The translations under genes were made by a program, and so were the position numbers. Below are positions 25,436 to 37,120 of a stretch of 64,000 nt of DNA, one piece after another. Below the pieces are notes generated by a model that did no database searches, was not told where the DNA came from, and was given only the letters and a program-made list of their open reading frames with translations. Each line of letters starts with the position of its first letter. The first letter of the stretch is position 1. The DNA comes from Myxococcales bacterium (GTDB taxonomy: Bacteria > Myxococcota_A > Polyangia > Nannocystales > Nannocystaceae): positions 1 through 64,000 of the forward strand of contig JACKDV010000015.1 in the NCBI GenBank assembly GCA_020633315.1, read 5' to 3'.

Positions 25436-28400
25436 GTGTCCCCGGCACCCCCTCACGGAAGGTCGGCCTCTACGGGCCGTCGACCCTCCATACCCCCCAG
25501 CTTCGACGGCGACGAGCGCTTCGAGATCCGCTCGGCGCTCGGGCGCGGCACCTCGAGCGTGGTCTACCGCGCCTTCGATCGGCAGCGCGGTGCCGAGGTG
25601 GCGCTCAAGGTGCTCAGCGTGCAGGGCTCGGCCGAGATGCTGGCCTTCAAGCGCGAGTTCCGGTCGATGGCCGACGTGGCCCACCCCAACCTGGTCAAGC
25701 TCTACGAGCTGTACGCCACGGGGGACAAGCTGATGTTCACCATGGAGCTGGTGGACGGCAGCGACTTCCTGGGCTACGTGCGACGGCCGGTGGGCGCCGG
25801 CCCGAGCTGGACGGCCGGCACGCCGCGGCCCCCGGCGGCCGAGCGCGACACCGTGGCCGAGTGGACGGGCCCCGCCCCCGAGCGCGTGCCCGTCGACCTG
25901 ACGGGCGAGCTGGCCTACTTCCCGCCGCTCCACCCCGATCAGATCCCCCAGCTTCGCACCGTGACCGCCCAGCTCGTGCGCGGGCTGATGGCGCTGCACG
26001 ACGCCGGCCACGTGCACCGCGACGTCAAGCCGTCCAACGTGATGGTCGACGACACCGGCCGGGCCGTGGTGCTCGACTTCGGCGTGGCGGCCGAGCTCGC
26101 CGGCCATGCCCAGGCCGCGGGCACGCCCGCGTACATGTCCCCGGAGCAGGCCCAGGGCGGCCATCGCCCCAGCCCCAGCGCCGACTTCTACGGCGTGGGC
26201 GTGATGCTCTACGAGGCGCTCACCGGTCGGCTGCCGCACGCCGGCGACGATCCGGTGCGCGACAAGCTGCGCCGCGATCCGGGCCCGCCCAGCGCGGTGG
26301 CCCCGGGGATCCCCGTGGACCTCGACCGCCTGTGCCAGGCCCTGCTCGCCCGCGACCCGGCGCTGCGCCCCGAGGGCCCGGCCATCCTCGACCTGCTGTG
26401 TGGCGACAGCGAGCGCACCCTGCCGCCGCGCAACCGCACCGAGACCCCGCTGCTCGGTCGCGACGCCGAGCTGCGTCGCATCACCAACGCCATGCGCACC
26501 GTCGGTCGCGGAGAGGGCCAGGTGGTGCTGGTCACCGGCCGCTCGGGCATCGGCAAGAGCGTGATGATGCGCCACTTCCTGGCCCGGCAGCGCCGCGACG
26601 GCGCGGTGGTGCTCACCGGTCGCTGCTACGAGCAGGAGTCGGTGCCCTACAAGGCCCTCGACGCGGTGATGGACGCCATCTGCCAGCACCTGGCCGGCAT
26701 GTCCTCCGACGAGCGCGAGGAGGTGATGCCCCGCCACCGCTGGGCGCTGGGGCGGCTGTTCCCCGTGCTGGCGCAGTTCAGCACCCCGGCCACGCCCCGC
26801 TCGCCGCGGGACACCGATCCCCGGCTGCCCACCGACTCGGTGCAGGAGATCCGCCAGCGGCAGACGATCCCCGTGACCCAGCCGCGTCAGGAGTCGGGCC
26901 GACACGAGTCCGGCCGACACGAGCCGGGTCGGCACGAGTCGGGGCCGCTGCAGCTGGCCACGCCCGTGATGCGCTTCACCGCCGGCGCTGCGATCTCCAG
27001 CGATCCGCGGCTGGTCGACCCCGGCTTCGCCTCGCGCTCCACCGTGGTCGTGGGCGCCCCCACCACCGTCGACGCGGACCAGGAGCCGCTGTCGGCCGAC
27101 CCCGCCCGCATCCGTCGGCAGGGGGTGGCCGCGCTGCGCCAGCTGCTCGAGGCGCTGGCCCGGCACTCGCCGCTCATCATCGCCATCGACGACATGCAGT
27201 GGGGCGACGTCGACAGCGCGCAGGTGCTCGCCGAGGTGCTCGCGCCGCCCCAGCCCCCGCTGCTGCTGCTGGGCGCCTACCGGAGCGAGGACGAGATCAC
27301 CAGCGACTTCCTGCGGCACTTCCTGCCCGCGCAGCCCAGCCACGACGTGATCGAGCTGCACGCCCTCGAGCCCGCGGCCGCGCTGGCCCTCGCCTCCTCG
27401 CTGGTCAGCAGCCCCACCGGCGCCGGGGCGGCCGAGGTCGCGGCCGAGGCCAAGGGTGACCCCTTCTTGCTCGTGGAGCTCGCTCGCCACGTCTCCAACC
27501 GGCAGGGCCCCAAGCTCAGCGCCCGCGGCCTCACGGTGGAGGCGGTGGTGCGCTCGCGGATCCAGCAGCTCGATCCGCCCGCGCGGCGGCTGCTCGAGGC
27601 GATCTCGGTGGCGGCCGGCCCCATCGCGCGCACGGTGGCCCGGCGGGCCGCCGACATCGGCGCGGAGGAGAGCACGGCCATGGTGCAGCTCCGCGCCGCG
27701 CACCTGCTGCGGGTGAAGGGCACGCGAGGGGTGGAGGTGATCGAGACCTACCACGACCGGATCCGCGATGCGGTGATCGAGCAGCTCGACACCGGCTCGC
27801 GCCGGGCCTGGCACCTGCAGCTGGTCGAGGCCATGCAGGCCGAGGGGCACCTGGACCACGAGCGGATCGGCAAGCACCTCGAGGCGGGGGGACGCCCCGC
27901 CCAGGCGGTACCGCACTACATCGAGGCGGCCGAGGCCTCGTCTCGCACCCTCGCCTTCGATCGCGCCGCCGACCTGTACCGCCGCGCGCTGGCGATCGGC
28001 AGCTTCCCCTCCGAGGGCGAGGTGGCGCTGCGCAACGAGTACGCCGAGGTGCTCATGCGACAGGGTCGCTTCGACGAGGCGGCGGGCGAGCTGCAGCGGG
28101 CCCGCGAGCGCCTGGGCCCGGGCGTGGATCGGGCGCGGCTGTACCACAAGCTCGGCGAGGTCGAGCTCGGTCGCGGCGACGTGCCGGCGGCGGCCGCCGC
28201 CCTCGAGAACGCGCTGGCCGATCTGGGGCAGCCGGTGCCGCGGGGGCGCTCGCACCTGCTGCTGAGCAACCTGCGGGAGATCGCCGTCCAGCTGCGCCAC
28301 ACCTACTTCCCCGTCCGCCCCGCGCGTCCGGCCCTGGAGACCGAGCGCCTGGCCATGCGGGTCTACAGCCGCCTTGCCCACGCCTACTACTTCAGCCGCG

Positions 28401-29470
28401 GCGGCCTGCAGGTGTACTGGCCCCACCTGCGCGAGCTCAACGCGGCCGAGCGGCACCCACCCACCCCCGAGCTCGGTCGGGCCTACGCGGGGCACGGGCG
28501 GATCCTCTCGGTGCTGCCCTGGTTCCGCCGCGGGCTCACCTACGTGGATCGCAGCCTGGAGATCCAGCGGCGCCTGGGCGATCGCTGGGGCGAGGCGCAG
28601 GCGCTGCACCAGCAGGGCGTGGTGCTCTACGCCGCGTCGCGCTTCGCCGAGGCGGCGCGGGTGTCCACCGTGGCCGCCGAGCGCCTCGAGCAGATGGGCG
28701 ACGCCGCCGAGGCCCACGACGCCCTGCTGCACGCCGCGATGGCCATGCTGCAGCTCGGCCGCAGCGCCGAGGCCACCGGCATCTCGCGGCGCGTGCACGA
28801 GGAGGCCCTCGACACCGGTGACATGTTCGCCGCGGCCAAGGGCCTGGTGCTGTGGACCCTGGCCTCGGGCGGTCGCGTGGCCTCGATGATGATCCGCATC
28901 CAGCTCGACATCGCCGCGCAGATCGACCAGCACTACTCCATGCTGCTGGCGATGCTCGCCGACGGGCTGCGGCTATTGGGCGCCCAGCGGCCGGGCGACG
29001 CGGCGGCCGTGCTCGACCAGGCCGACGCCGAGCGCCGCAACACCGGGGTGATGAGCACCGAGCTGCTCGCCGATCTCGACACCTGGCGCACCACCGCCTG
29101 GCGTCGCGCGGCCGAGCAGGCCCTCGACTCGCGCGCGCGCGACGAGGCGCTGGCCAGCGCCCGCCGGCACCTGCGGCGAGCGCTGTGGAACACCGCTCGC
29201 TTCCGCAACGGCCTGCCGCACGCGCTGCGCGAGGCGGGGCGGCTGTCGGCCCTGGCCGGGCACCGTCGCCGAGCGCGGGTGCTGCTCGACTCGAGCCTGT
29301 CGCTGGCGCTCAAGCACGAGCAGGCCGAGCAGGCCGCGATGACCAGGCTGGTGCGCGGCGAGCTGTTCGGTCGCGAGGATCCGGTGGTGGCCGCCGAGGC
29401 TCGGGCCGCGAGGGAGGGCCGCTGCGCCTGCGCGAGCCTGCTGCGCCTCGAGGGCGACCCCGCTCCTTGA
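25436..29470 (+). CDS. Ser/Thr protein kinase with AAA ATPase and TPR tail
   Basis: 1344 aa from the GTG at 25436; an ATG at 25358 is an alternative. Kinase domain about 29-320: G-loop LGRGTSSVVY (35-44), ATP Lys58, HRDVKPSNV (His194, Asp196), DFG and GTPAYMSPEQ. An insert of about 50 Pro-rich residues splits the N- and C-lobe region. An AAA/STAND-like ATPase follows (LLGRDAELRR; Walker A TGRSGIGKS at 367-375; Walker B LIIAIDDMQWGD near 580). Between them is a linker with four copies of a 5-residue repeat (RHESG type, DNA 26885-26944). The rest to the C-terminus is TPR-like helices. The architecture matches PknK-like signalling kinases of myxobacteria. Substrate unknown. Confidence 0.93.
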   Translation: MSPAPPHGRSASTGRRPSIPPSFDGDERFEIRSALGRGTSSVVYRAFDRQRGAEVALKVLSVQGSAEMLAFKREFRSMADVAHPNLVKLYELYATGDKLMFTMELVDGSDFLGYVRRPVGAGPSWTAGTPRPPAAERDTVAEWTGPAPERVPVDLTGELAYFPPLHPDQIPQLRTVTAQLVRGLMALHDAGHVHRDVKPSNVMVDDTGRAVVLDFGVAAELAGHAQAAGTPAYMSPEQAQGGHRPSPSADFYGVGVMLYEALTGRLPHAGDDPVRDKLRRDPGPPSAVAPGIPVDLDRLCQALLARDPALRPEGPAILDLLCGDSERTLPPRNRTETPLLGRDAELRRITNAMRTVGRGEGQVVLVTGRSGIGKSVMMRHFLARQRRDGAVVLTGRCYEQESVPYKALDAVMDAICQHLAGMSSDEREEVMPRHRWALGRLFPVLAQFSTPATPRSPRDTDPRLPTDSVQEIRQRQTIPVTQPRQESGRHESGRHEPGRHESGPLQLATPVMRFTAGAAISSDPRLVDPGFASRSTVVVGAPTTVDADQEPLSADPARIRRQGVAALRQLLEALARHSPLIIAIDDMQWGDVDSAQVLAEVLAPPQPPLLLLGAYRSEDEITSDFLRHFLPAQPSHDVIELHALEPAAALALASSLVSSPTGAGAAEVAAEAKGDPFLLVELARHVSNRQGPKLSARGLTVEAVVRSRIQQLDPPARRLLEAISVAAGPIARTVARRAADIGAEESTAMVQLRAAHLLRVKGTRGVEVIETYHDRIRDAVIEQLDTGSRRAWHLQLVEAMQAEGHLDHERIGKHLEAGGRPAQAVPHYIEAAEASSRTLAFDRAADLYRRALAIGSFPSEGEVALRNEYAEVLMRQGRFDEAAGELQRARERLGPGVDRARLYHKLGEVELGRGDVPAAAAALENALADLGQPVPRGRSHLLLSNLREIAVQLRHTYFPVRPARPALETERLAMRVYSRLAHAYYFSRGGLQVYWPHLRELNAAERHPPTPELGRAYAGHGRILSVLPWFRRGLTYVDRSLEIQRRLGDRWGEAQALHQQGVVLYAASRFAEAARVSTVAAERLEQMGDAAEAHDALLHAAMAMLQLGRSAEATGISRRVHEEALDTGDMFAAAKGLVLWTLASGGRVASMMIRIQLDIAAQIDQHYSMLLAMLADGLRLLGAQRPGDAAAVLDQADAERRNTGVMSTELLADLDTWRTTAWRRAAEQALDSRARDEALASARRHLRRALWNTARFRNGLPHALREAGRLSALAGHRRRARVLLDSSLSLALKHEQAEQAAMTRLVRGELFGREDPVVAAEARAAREGRCACASLLRLEGDPAP
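26885..26944 (+). repeat. Four in-frame 15-nt repeats in the kinase linker
   Basis: Four tandem 15-nt units encode RQESG, RHESG, RHEPG and RHESG. They keep the reading frame and sit in the flexible linker of the kinase-AAA protein, so copy number could vary without frameshift. Confidence 0.7.
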
Positions 29471-29473
29471 GGC

Positions 29474-29509
29474 CTGCGGTCGGCCCGGCTGCGGTCGGCC
29501 CGGCTGCGG
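29474..29509. repeat. 15-bp tandem repeat after the kinase stop
   Basis: CTGCGGTCGGCCCGG is repeated exactly twice, followed by a third partial copy CTGCGG. It begins three nt after the kinase stop codon. It does not encode anything obvious and may be part of the transcript end. Confidence 0.7.
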
Positions 29510-29532
29510 CATCTACCAGAGGTGTGGCCTTG

Positions 29533-29569
29533 TGTCGTGTCAATGGTCTGCTGTCGGCGGCACACGACA
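29533..29569. promoter_or_regulatory. Inverted repeat upstream of the exported protein gene
   Basis: TGTCGTGT (29533-29540) and ACACGACA (29562-29569) form a perfect 8-base inverted repeat with a 21-nt spacer, 82 nt before the ATG at 29651. It could be an operator or an RNA stem. Nothing further supports either. Confidence 0.3.
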
Positions 29570-29650
29570 TCTCCTCCCAGGAGCGGGCCGTTGGGCTGGC
29601 TGTGCGGGGCCGCCTCGGTTGGCACTTCCGTTGCTTCAGGTCTGCCGCAG

Positions 29651-31195
29651 ATGAAACGCGCCGACCTGATGAGACACCACACGTGGATCATGTCCGCCGC
29701 CCTCGCGGTGCCGACCGCCTGCGCGGGCGCGGTCGATGAAGGCGACCGCAACGCACGCTCCGGCTCGGCGGCGGCCTCCGATCTCGTCGAGATCGACGTG
29801 ACGGACAGCTGCATCGTCGGGGCTCCGGAGGACGGGATCTGGAACAACGTCATGGTGGGCAGCGAGATCGAAGTCGGACAGAACGAGACCAACGCCTTCT
29901 ACTACACGCTGGTCGTGCCCGTGCTGGACGAAGCGCGCTATGGCGAGGCCTACATCGAGATGAGGGGCCAGTATCCGAACGCGCGATTTGCCTCCTTTCG
30001 GTCCGAGTCGCTCGCGGAGGGATGGGCAACGATCGATACGCGCTTCGACTATCAAGTCGATCCTGACGAAGGCTCCGTCAATCCGTACCGCGGGCTGCCG
30101 TATCCGGCCGACGGATCGCAGTCCGTCGACTACACGCTGAGGCTGTCCGTCAACGACATTCCCGATCAGATCCACGACCCGGACGGGGACGACGAGCTGT
30201 TCGTCGGCTACTCGAGCGAAGGCGTGCTCCAAGACAGCGCGACGATCGTGAACCGCATCTACCGCAGCCGAGCGACCGGCGAGGATGGGCGGGTCGATCC
30301 CAAGGGGGGCGTGCCTCTGCCTCGTGTCTTCTACGTCTACGATCCCGCGACGGCGACGCCCGAGACCCCGCGAGACGCCCTCGCGTTCTGCGACCTCATC
30401 GACAGATCCGCGGCGGAGGCCTCGGAGCAGGTCTTCCTGGCCACGGACGCGATCGCCGATCGAGAGGCGCTCACCGTGCTTCGCTCCGCAGGAACCGCCG
30501 ACGTTCCGGGCTACGAGCCGCCCGAAGGTGTCGACTGGTGGGTGTTCTCGAGCATCGAGGAGACGCTGCGCCTCGCCTTTCCGCACGGAGATGCTCCGGA
30601 GCCGGGCACCTCCGAGCCATCGCTCGAGTACGACTACCTGAGCGCATTCTTCGACCCGAAGCGCGGCACCGAGGGCGAAGTGCTGGTCTTCAGGTTCAAG
30701 GCCCCCGAGTCGCCCGACGACGACGACATCATCACCAACGACTCGACCCCGCTTCGCTACTGGTCGGTCTGTCCGATGCAGACGCTGAACTTCATGTACA
30801 CCTACCCGCGATGTATCGCGGACCACGAGCTCGTGCGCGATCCAGACGACGCGGCCTTCGTCACGGTGGTGATGTCCCTGCCCGAGAATCGTCCGCGTGG
30901 GCTCTGCTCCACGCTGAGCGATGAACATCCTGTGCGCTGCAGATACAACTGGATCCCGTTCCCGGGCCCCGTTTCCGCCGTCAGCCTTCGCCAGAGAGCC
31001 CACAACGCTGCGTTGTTCCCGGAGAGCGTGAAGACCTTCACGGGCAATCCGTCGTGCTCACGCGATCTCTACGAGCACATGGGTGCGTACTATCCATCTG
31101 GCAGGTACTGCAGCAAGCGACAGTTCGAGTCCGGCGCCTGCACGATCTCGGCGCCCGTCTTTGGGGACGGGTGCGCGAGCATCCCGCCGCAGTGA
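29651..31195 (+). CDS. Exported protein of unknown function, 514 aa
   Basis: ATG at 29651, or 29669 giving a shorter signal. The N-terminus MRHHTWIMSAALAVPTACAGA is a signal sequence ending near a Cys; the lipobox (PTAC) is poor, so lipidation is uncertain. The mature protein is acidic, beta-rich and ends in a Cys-containing stretch (NPSCSRDLYEHMGAYYPSGR, CSKRQFESGACTIS, VFGDGCASIPP). I recognise no family. Codon third positions carry clearly more A and T than in the flanking kinase genes, which suggests a different origin or lower expression selection. It stands alone, with a decayed gene downstream. Confidence 0.75.
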   Translation: MKRADLMRHHTWIMSAALAVPTACAGAVDEGDRNARSGSAAASDLVEIDVTDSCIVGAPEDGIWNNVMVGSEIEVGQNETNAFYYTLVVPVLDEARYGEAYIEMRGQYPNARFASFRSESLAEGWATIDTRFDYQVDPDEGSVNPYRGLPYPADGSQSVDYTLRLSVNDIPDQIHDPDGDDELFVGYSSEGVLQDSATIVNRIYRSRATGEDGRVDPKGGVPLPRVFYVYDPATATPETPRDALAFCDLIDRSAAEASEQVFLATDAIADREALTVLRSAGTADVPGYEPPEGVDWWVFSSIEETLRLAFPHGDAPEPGTSEPSLEYDYLSAFFDPKRGTEGEVLVFRFKAPESPDDDDIITNDSTPLRYWSVCPMQTLNFMYTYPRCIADHELVRDPDDAAFVTVVMSLPENRPRGLCSTLSDEHPVRCRYNWIPFPGPVSAVSLRQRAHNAALFPESVKTFTGNPSCSRDLYEHMGAYYPSGRYCSKRQFESGACTISAPVFGDGCASIPPQ

Positions 31196-31322
31196 TTTCG
31201 GCGATGCTCGCGGGTAGGTGCCATCGCGCACGAATTCGTGGCAGGGGTGATCAACATGGTGACGCCGAGCGTCGACGACAACGAGCTGCGCGGCCGTGAC
31301 TGTGACATCTTCGAGTGGGACG

Positions 31323-31568
31323 ATGGCTTCGTGGAACCAAGGGTGTGGAGGTCGTCGCCTCCCCTATTCCATCTTCACCAAGGAGGGGCACGTTCAGCAG
31401 GCGGAGGTCGTCGACAGCAAGTGACTCGGTGTCGTCCTCGAGAAGATCCGGGAGCAGCAAGCGCTCCGAGATCAGGCACGGTTGACCTCGCCCAAGGAGA
31501 CGCTGAGGGACAGGCGCAGGCTTCGGGAGGCGATTGCTCGGGCCGCCGAGGCACGAGTGGAGCCTTGA
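31323..31568 (+). pseudogene. Remnant of a short gene with an in-frame TGA
   Basis: One frame from an ATG at 31323 reads MASWNQGCGGRRLPYSIFTK and on to VVDSK, then TGA (31422-31424), then continues in the same frame as LGVVLEKIREQQALRDQARL and a basic helix to a stop at 31566-31568. The second part has the look of a real charged helix. CGA to TGA is the simplest change to explain the stop. The upstream part (31238-31320) may be another piece in a shifted frame. The family is not recognised; it could be the end of a mobile-element or toxin-associated protein. Confidence 0.4.
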
Positions 31569-31820
31569 CCCTCTCCCTCCCTCCCAGCCGATCCACATCG
31601 GCTCCACAGATGCCCACAGCGCTCCCCACGTCATGATCCCCCCGGGGGCCTGCGGCCACGCGTACGCCCTGCTGCTCACCGAGCGGTCGAAGTCTAGCGC
31701 ACGCGCAACCTCTGCGCGGGGTGAGGGGCGATACGATGATCGCTGCACTGTGCAGAGCGTTGTCAATTGCCATAAGCTAGGTGCGGTTTGGCTGGTCATT
31801 GGCCGGTCCTCCATCCGATC

Positions 31821-31826
31821 AAGGGA
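31821..31826 (+). promoter_or_regulatory. Shine-Dalgarno selecting the thioredoxin-IPT start
   Basis: AAGGGA, seven nt before the ATG at 31834. It favours this start over the 100-codon longer open frame. Confidence 0.6.
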
Positions 31827-31833
31827 ATGCATC

Positions 31834-32607
31834 ATGCCAATTGAGGTCGGTGACTCCGCGCCGGGGTTCTCCGCTGAGGACATCCAAGGCGGGGGTACGA
31901 TCGCTCTTTCGGACTACGCGGGCCAGACTGTCGTCTTGACCTTCTCGGGGCTGACCTGGTGTGGCTTCTGTAAGCAAGAAGCTCCGGTCTTGCAGGGGTT
32001 GTGGGAAGAGTACAGTGCAAGCTGTGAGGGAAGCGTACAGTTCATCATCATTTCCTATGGGGATGTTGAAGGCTCGTCGGCGGCGCTGGAATCTGCGATC
32101 GTCGAGTATGGGCTGACGATGCCAGTGCTGGTCGACAACGGCATATTCGCCAGCTATGGCTATAGCGGCGTGCCGGTTACATATGCCATTGGCCCCGACG
32201 GTGTGGTGTACAACAAGGCGCTGGGGTTCCATACTGCCACTCAGCTACGCGATATCATAGAGATTCCTGCGATCATCGAGCGCATCCGACCATTGCACGT
32301 CAAGCGAGGCGAGAGCTTCGCAATGACGATCACTGGCGAGAATCTCCAGTGGGCGACGGCACTGCGGTTCTCGGGTCCTCCCCTCAAGGTCACGAGCCTG
32401 AGGGCCACCGAGCACGAAGTGACCGCGGAGGTTTCGGCGGGACCACCCTCTTCGAGCGGGACCTTCGCGATCTACCTCGACACCGTCTTCGGACCCGCGG
32501 ACGTCGGGGGCCGCAAGCTCGTGATCGAGCCCGCGCCTCTAGTCGGAGCCGATACCCAGAACACCACGCTCGAGCCTGTGGACATCAGGCGCCGTCGACA
32601 CGAATAG
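31834..32607 (+). CDS. Thioredoxin-like (AhpC/TSA-TlpA type) protein with C-terminal IPT/TIG-like domain
   Basis: 257 aa. Residues 1-150 are a thioredoxin fold of the AhpC/TSA/TlpA type: GDSAPGFSAEDIQGG, LTFSGLTWCGFCKQEAPVL with the redox pair Cys43-Cys46 (WCGFC), and the cis-Pro loop SGVPVTYAIGPDG. Residues about 160-245 look like one IPT/TIG beta-sandwich (IRPLHVKRGESFAMTITGEN, SGTFAIYLDT). No signal peptide is seen, so it may be cytoplasmic or exported otherwise. A thiol oxidoreductase is likely; a partner is unknown. The thioredoxin-IPT combination is unusual. G+C is visibly lower than in the surrounding kinase genes. Confidence 0.8.
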   Translation: MPIEVGDSAPGFSAEDIQGGGTIALSDYAGQTVVLTFSGLTWCGFCKQEAPVLQGLWEEYSASCEGSVQFIIISYGDVEGSSAALESAIVEYGLTMPVLVDNGIFASYGYSGVPVTYAIGPDGVVYNKALGFHTATQLRDIIEIPAIIERIRPLHVKRGESFAMTITGENLQWATALRFSGPPLKVTSLRATEHEVTAEVSAGPPSSSGTFAIYLDTVFGPADVGGRKLVIEPAPLVGADTQNTTLEPVDIRRRRHE

Positions 32608-32670
32608 GGAAGCGTGGTCGATCACCGCGAGCGGCCTTCGGCGCGCGGGCTCGTTCGCGACGACCCAGGA

Positions 32671-35553
<2,883 letters not shown>

Positions 35554-35556
35554 CGT

Positions 35557-36495
35557 TCAAGGTCCTTCGGTGGCTCGGGTCTCGACGCGAAGCTGCGTGG
35601 TCCCCAGTCGCAGCCGGCCATTGCGACGCTCTACGATGTGCGTCGCATCGGTGAACCCGGCGTCGGCGAATTGCCGGCGGATCCGAAACACCGCCACGTT
35701 GAGGTGATTGTCGGTCATCGAGAGTCGCTCGAGCAGGTCGCTCTGCTCGAGCCAGCCCTCGCCGCTGCGATCCCGCGACTCGGCCAGGACTCGCAGGACG
35801 CTCGCACCCGCACCAACGGTGAAGCTGAAGGCCTCCGGGTCCGCCCGCACCGATACCAACGAGCTGTTCTTGCCCCGACCCGAGCACAGGACCAGCTGGC
35901 TCTGCTCGAGGCTCAGCGCACGCGCCCCCTGCGAGCCGCGCGTCACCGCCGGAACGCTGGGCAATCGCAGGACCCACCAGACCCCACCGAGCTCGATGTG
36001 CTCGTGATCGCCGATCTCTCGCGATTGCCCACCGTGCTCGAGCTGCCAGCGCCCGACGGAGGTGGCGAACACGGTGAGCGCGGGCTCGTCGTCGTCGGGC
36101 AGCGCCAGCAGGCCGGGGCTGCCGACCACCACCGGCCGGCCCTCGGCGCGAGCGAGGGGGCGGGGCGGCGCATCACTGTCGAGGGTCCACGTGGCCAACG
36201 CCTGGCCGAAGGTGATCTCATCGCCCCGCTTGAGATGGCGTCGAGTACCCGGCGGGACCACCTTCCCGTTGACCGCGGTGCCATTGCGAGATCCGAGATC
36301 CTTGAGCCCCCACCCGCTGCCCTGCCACAGGAGCGACGCGTGGACGCTCGACACGAAATCCTCGCGAATGCACAGGTCGGCGCGCCGGCTACGCCCGACG
36401 AGGGTCTCGGTGGTGAGCGGATGTACGCGATGCGTTCGAGGTTCCAGCAAGCCACCCACGATCGAAGCGTAGGCGATGGCATCTCGAATCGCCAT
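35557..36495 (-). CDS. FHA-domain regulator with C-terminal winged-helix-like domain
   Basis: 312 aa. Residues about 30-105 are an FHA domain, which binds phosphothreonine: TLVGRSRRADLCIREDFVSS, VHASLLWQG, LKDLGSRNGTAVNGKVV (conserved GR, SxxH and NG). The C-terminal 100 residues (EGWLEQSDLLERLSMTDNHL, NVAVFRIRRQFADAGF, HIVERRNGRLRLG) resemble the winged helix of OmpR-type or SARP-type DNA-binding domains. I infer a transcription factor switched by Ser/Thr phosphorylation. It is first in an operon with the kinase at 35553 and divergent from the lectin gene across 625 nt, which could be its target. Confidence 0.88.
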   Translation of the reverse strand: MAIRDAIAYASIVGGLLEPRTHRVHPLTTETLVGRSRRADLCIREDFVSSVHASLLWQGSGWGLKDLGSRNGTAVNGKVVPPGTRRHLKRGDEITFGQALATWTLDSDAPPRPLARAEGRPVVVGSPGLLALPDDDEPALTVFATSVGRWQLEHGGQSREIGDHEHIELGGVWWVLRLPSVPAVTRGSQGARALSLEQSQLVLCSGRGKNSSLVSVRADPEAFSFTVGAGASVLRVLAESRDRSGEGWLEQSDLLERLSMTDNHLNVAVFRIRRQFADAGFTDATHIVERRNGRLRLGTTQLRVETRATEGP

Positions 36496-37120
36496 GGTCG
36501 TCTTGCCGTGCGTCGTGAGCCGCTCGCGTCACCGAGCCGGCGAGTCTCGAGCGCGAGGCTCGAACCCCGAGCTCTCCACGATCAGCGTTTTCTGCGGCCC
36601 TGCTCGCCGTCCACGGCGATCGGGCCGCGCTCGACGGGGATCGTGACAGCGGGCGGGTGCTCTCCACCCGAGAATCTATTCACCCTCGCCGCGTGAGGAC
36701 TCGTCTCGAGCGTCGACGATGATCGGGGCCTCGTGTGTCGACCGAAGCGAATTCCATTCAAGAAATCGACCGCGTGTACGGTGTCGATTCCCTCGATGCA
36801 CCAAGACCTCCGCTCGTCACCTCCAATATTCCGAATTCGAGGCATTACAGGCCCATTACAGCGGTTCTGCGAAAATTCGGCGTTGACATCCCCGGCCCCG
36901 ATCCGTATCCCAATCAACGGTACGACGGCGACGCTCGACGAGGTCCTCACCCCTCGATCGTCGCCGTGCCGAGGTCGACGGTCTGGCTCGAATGCGAGCT
37001 CGAGCGAGGGGCGTGCTCGATGAGCGCGACCCCTCGTGCGGGTCGACGCCATGGACGTCGGTCGGGTGACGAGCGAGCGACGACGACACGGAACACAGGA
37101 ACAGACGAGGGACGAAGACC
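36496..37120. other. 625-nt divergent intergenic region
   Basis: Between the FHA regulator and the lectin gene, lower in G+C than flanking genes. It holds the promoter-like pair at 36883-36911. A frame starting GTG at 36735 gives a moderately protein-like peptide (EIDRVYGVDSLDAPRPP), but it runs into the lectin gene's start region with relaxed codon use. I regard it as leader DNA, with low certainty. Confidence 0.45.
36883..36911 (+). promoter_or_regulatory. Sigma-70-like promoter for the lectin lipoprotein
   Basis: TTGACA (36883-36888), a 17-nt spacer, then TATCCC (36906-36911). This is a full -35 consensus with optimal spacing. The predicted transcript start would leave a leader of about 200 nt before the ATG at 37121, which is preceded by GAGGGA. 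Confidence 0.5.

Larger units (their letters stand above)
31196..31833. other. 638-nt gap with a decayed short gene
   Basis: Between the exported protein and the thioredoxin-IPT gene. Apart from the remnant at 31323-31568, I see no intact gene. Composition is lower in G+C than the kinase genes. Open frames on the reverse strand here have implausible amino-acid composition and were not accepted. Confidence 0.5.

Noticed and set aside
25262..28933. 1223-codon minus-strand open frame
   Set aside because: Antisense to the kinase-AAA-TPR gene; no start signal and biased composition.
31238..31568. Selenocysteine (UGA) interpretation of the broken short gene
   Set aside because: No SECIS-like hairpin was seen right after the TGA and the flanking residues (Lys-stop-Leu) do not fit known selenoprotein sites.
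31238..31636. 132-aa frame in the gap before the thioredoxin-IPT gene
   Set aside because: Only a short middle part is plausible; another frame gives a better remnant (31323-31568), so it was described as decay instead.
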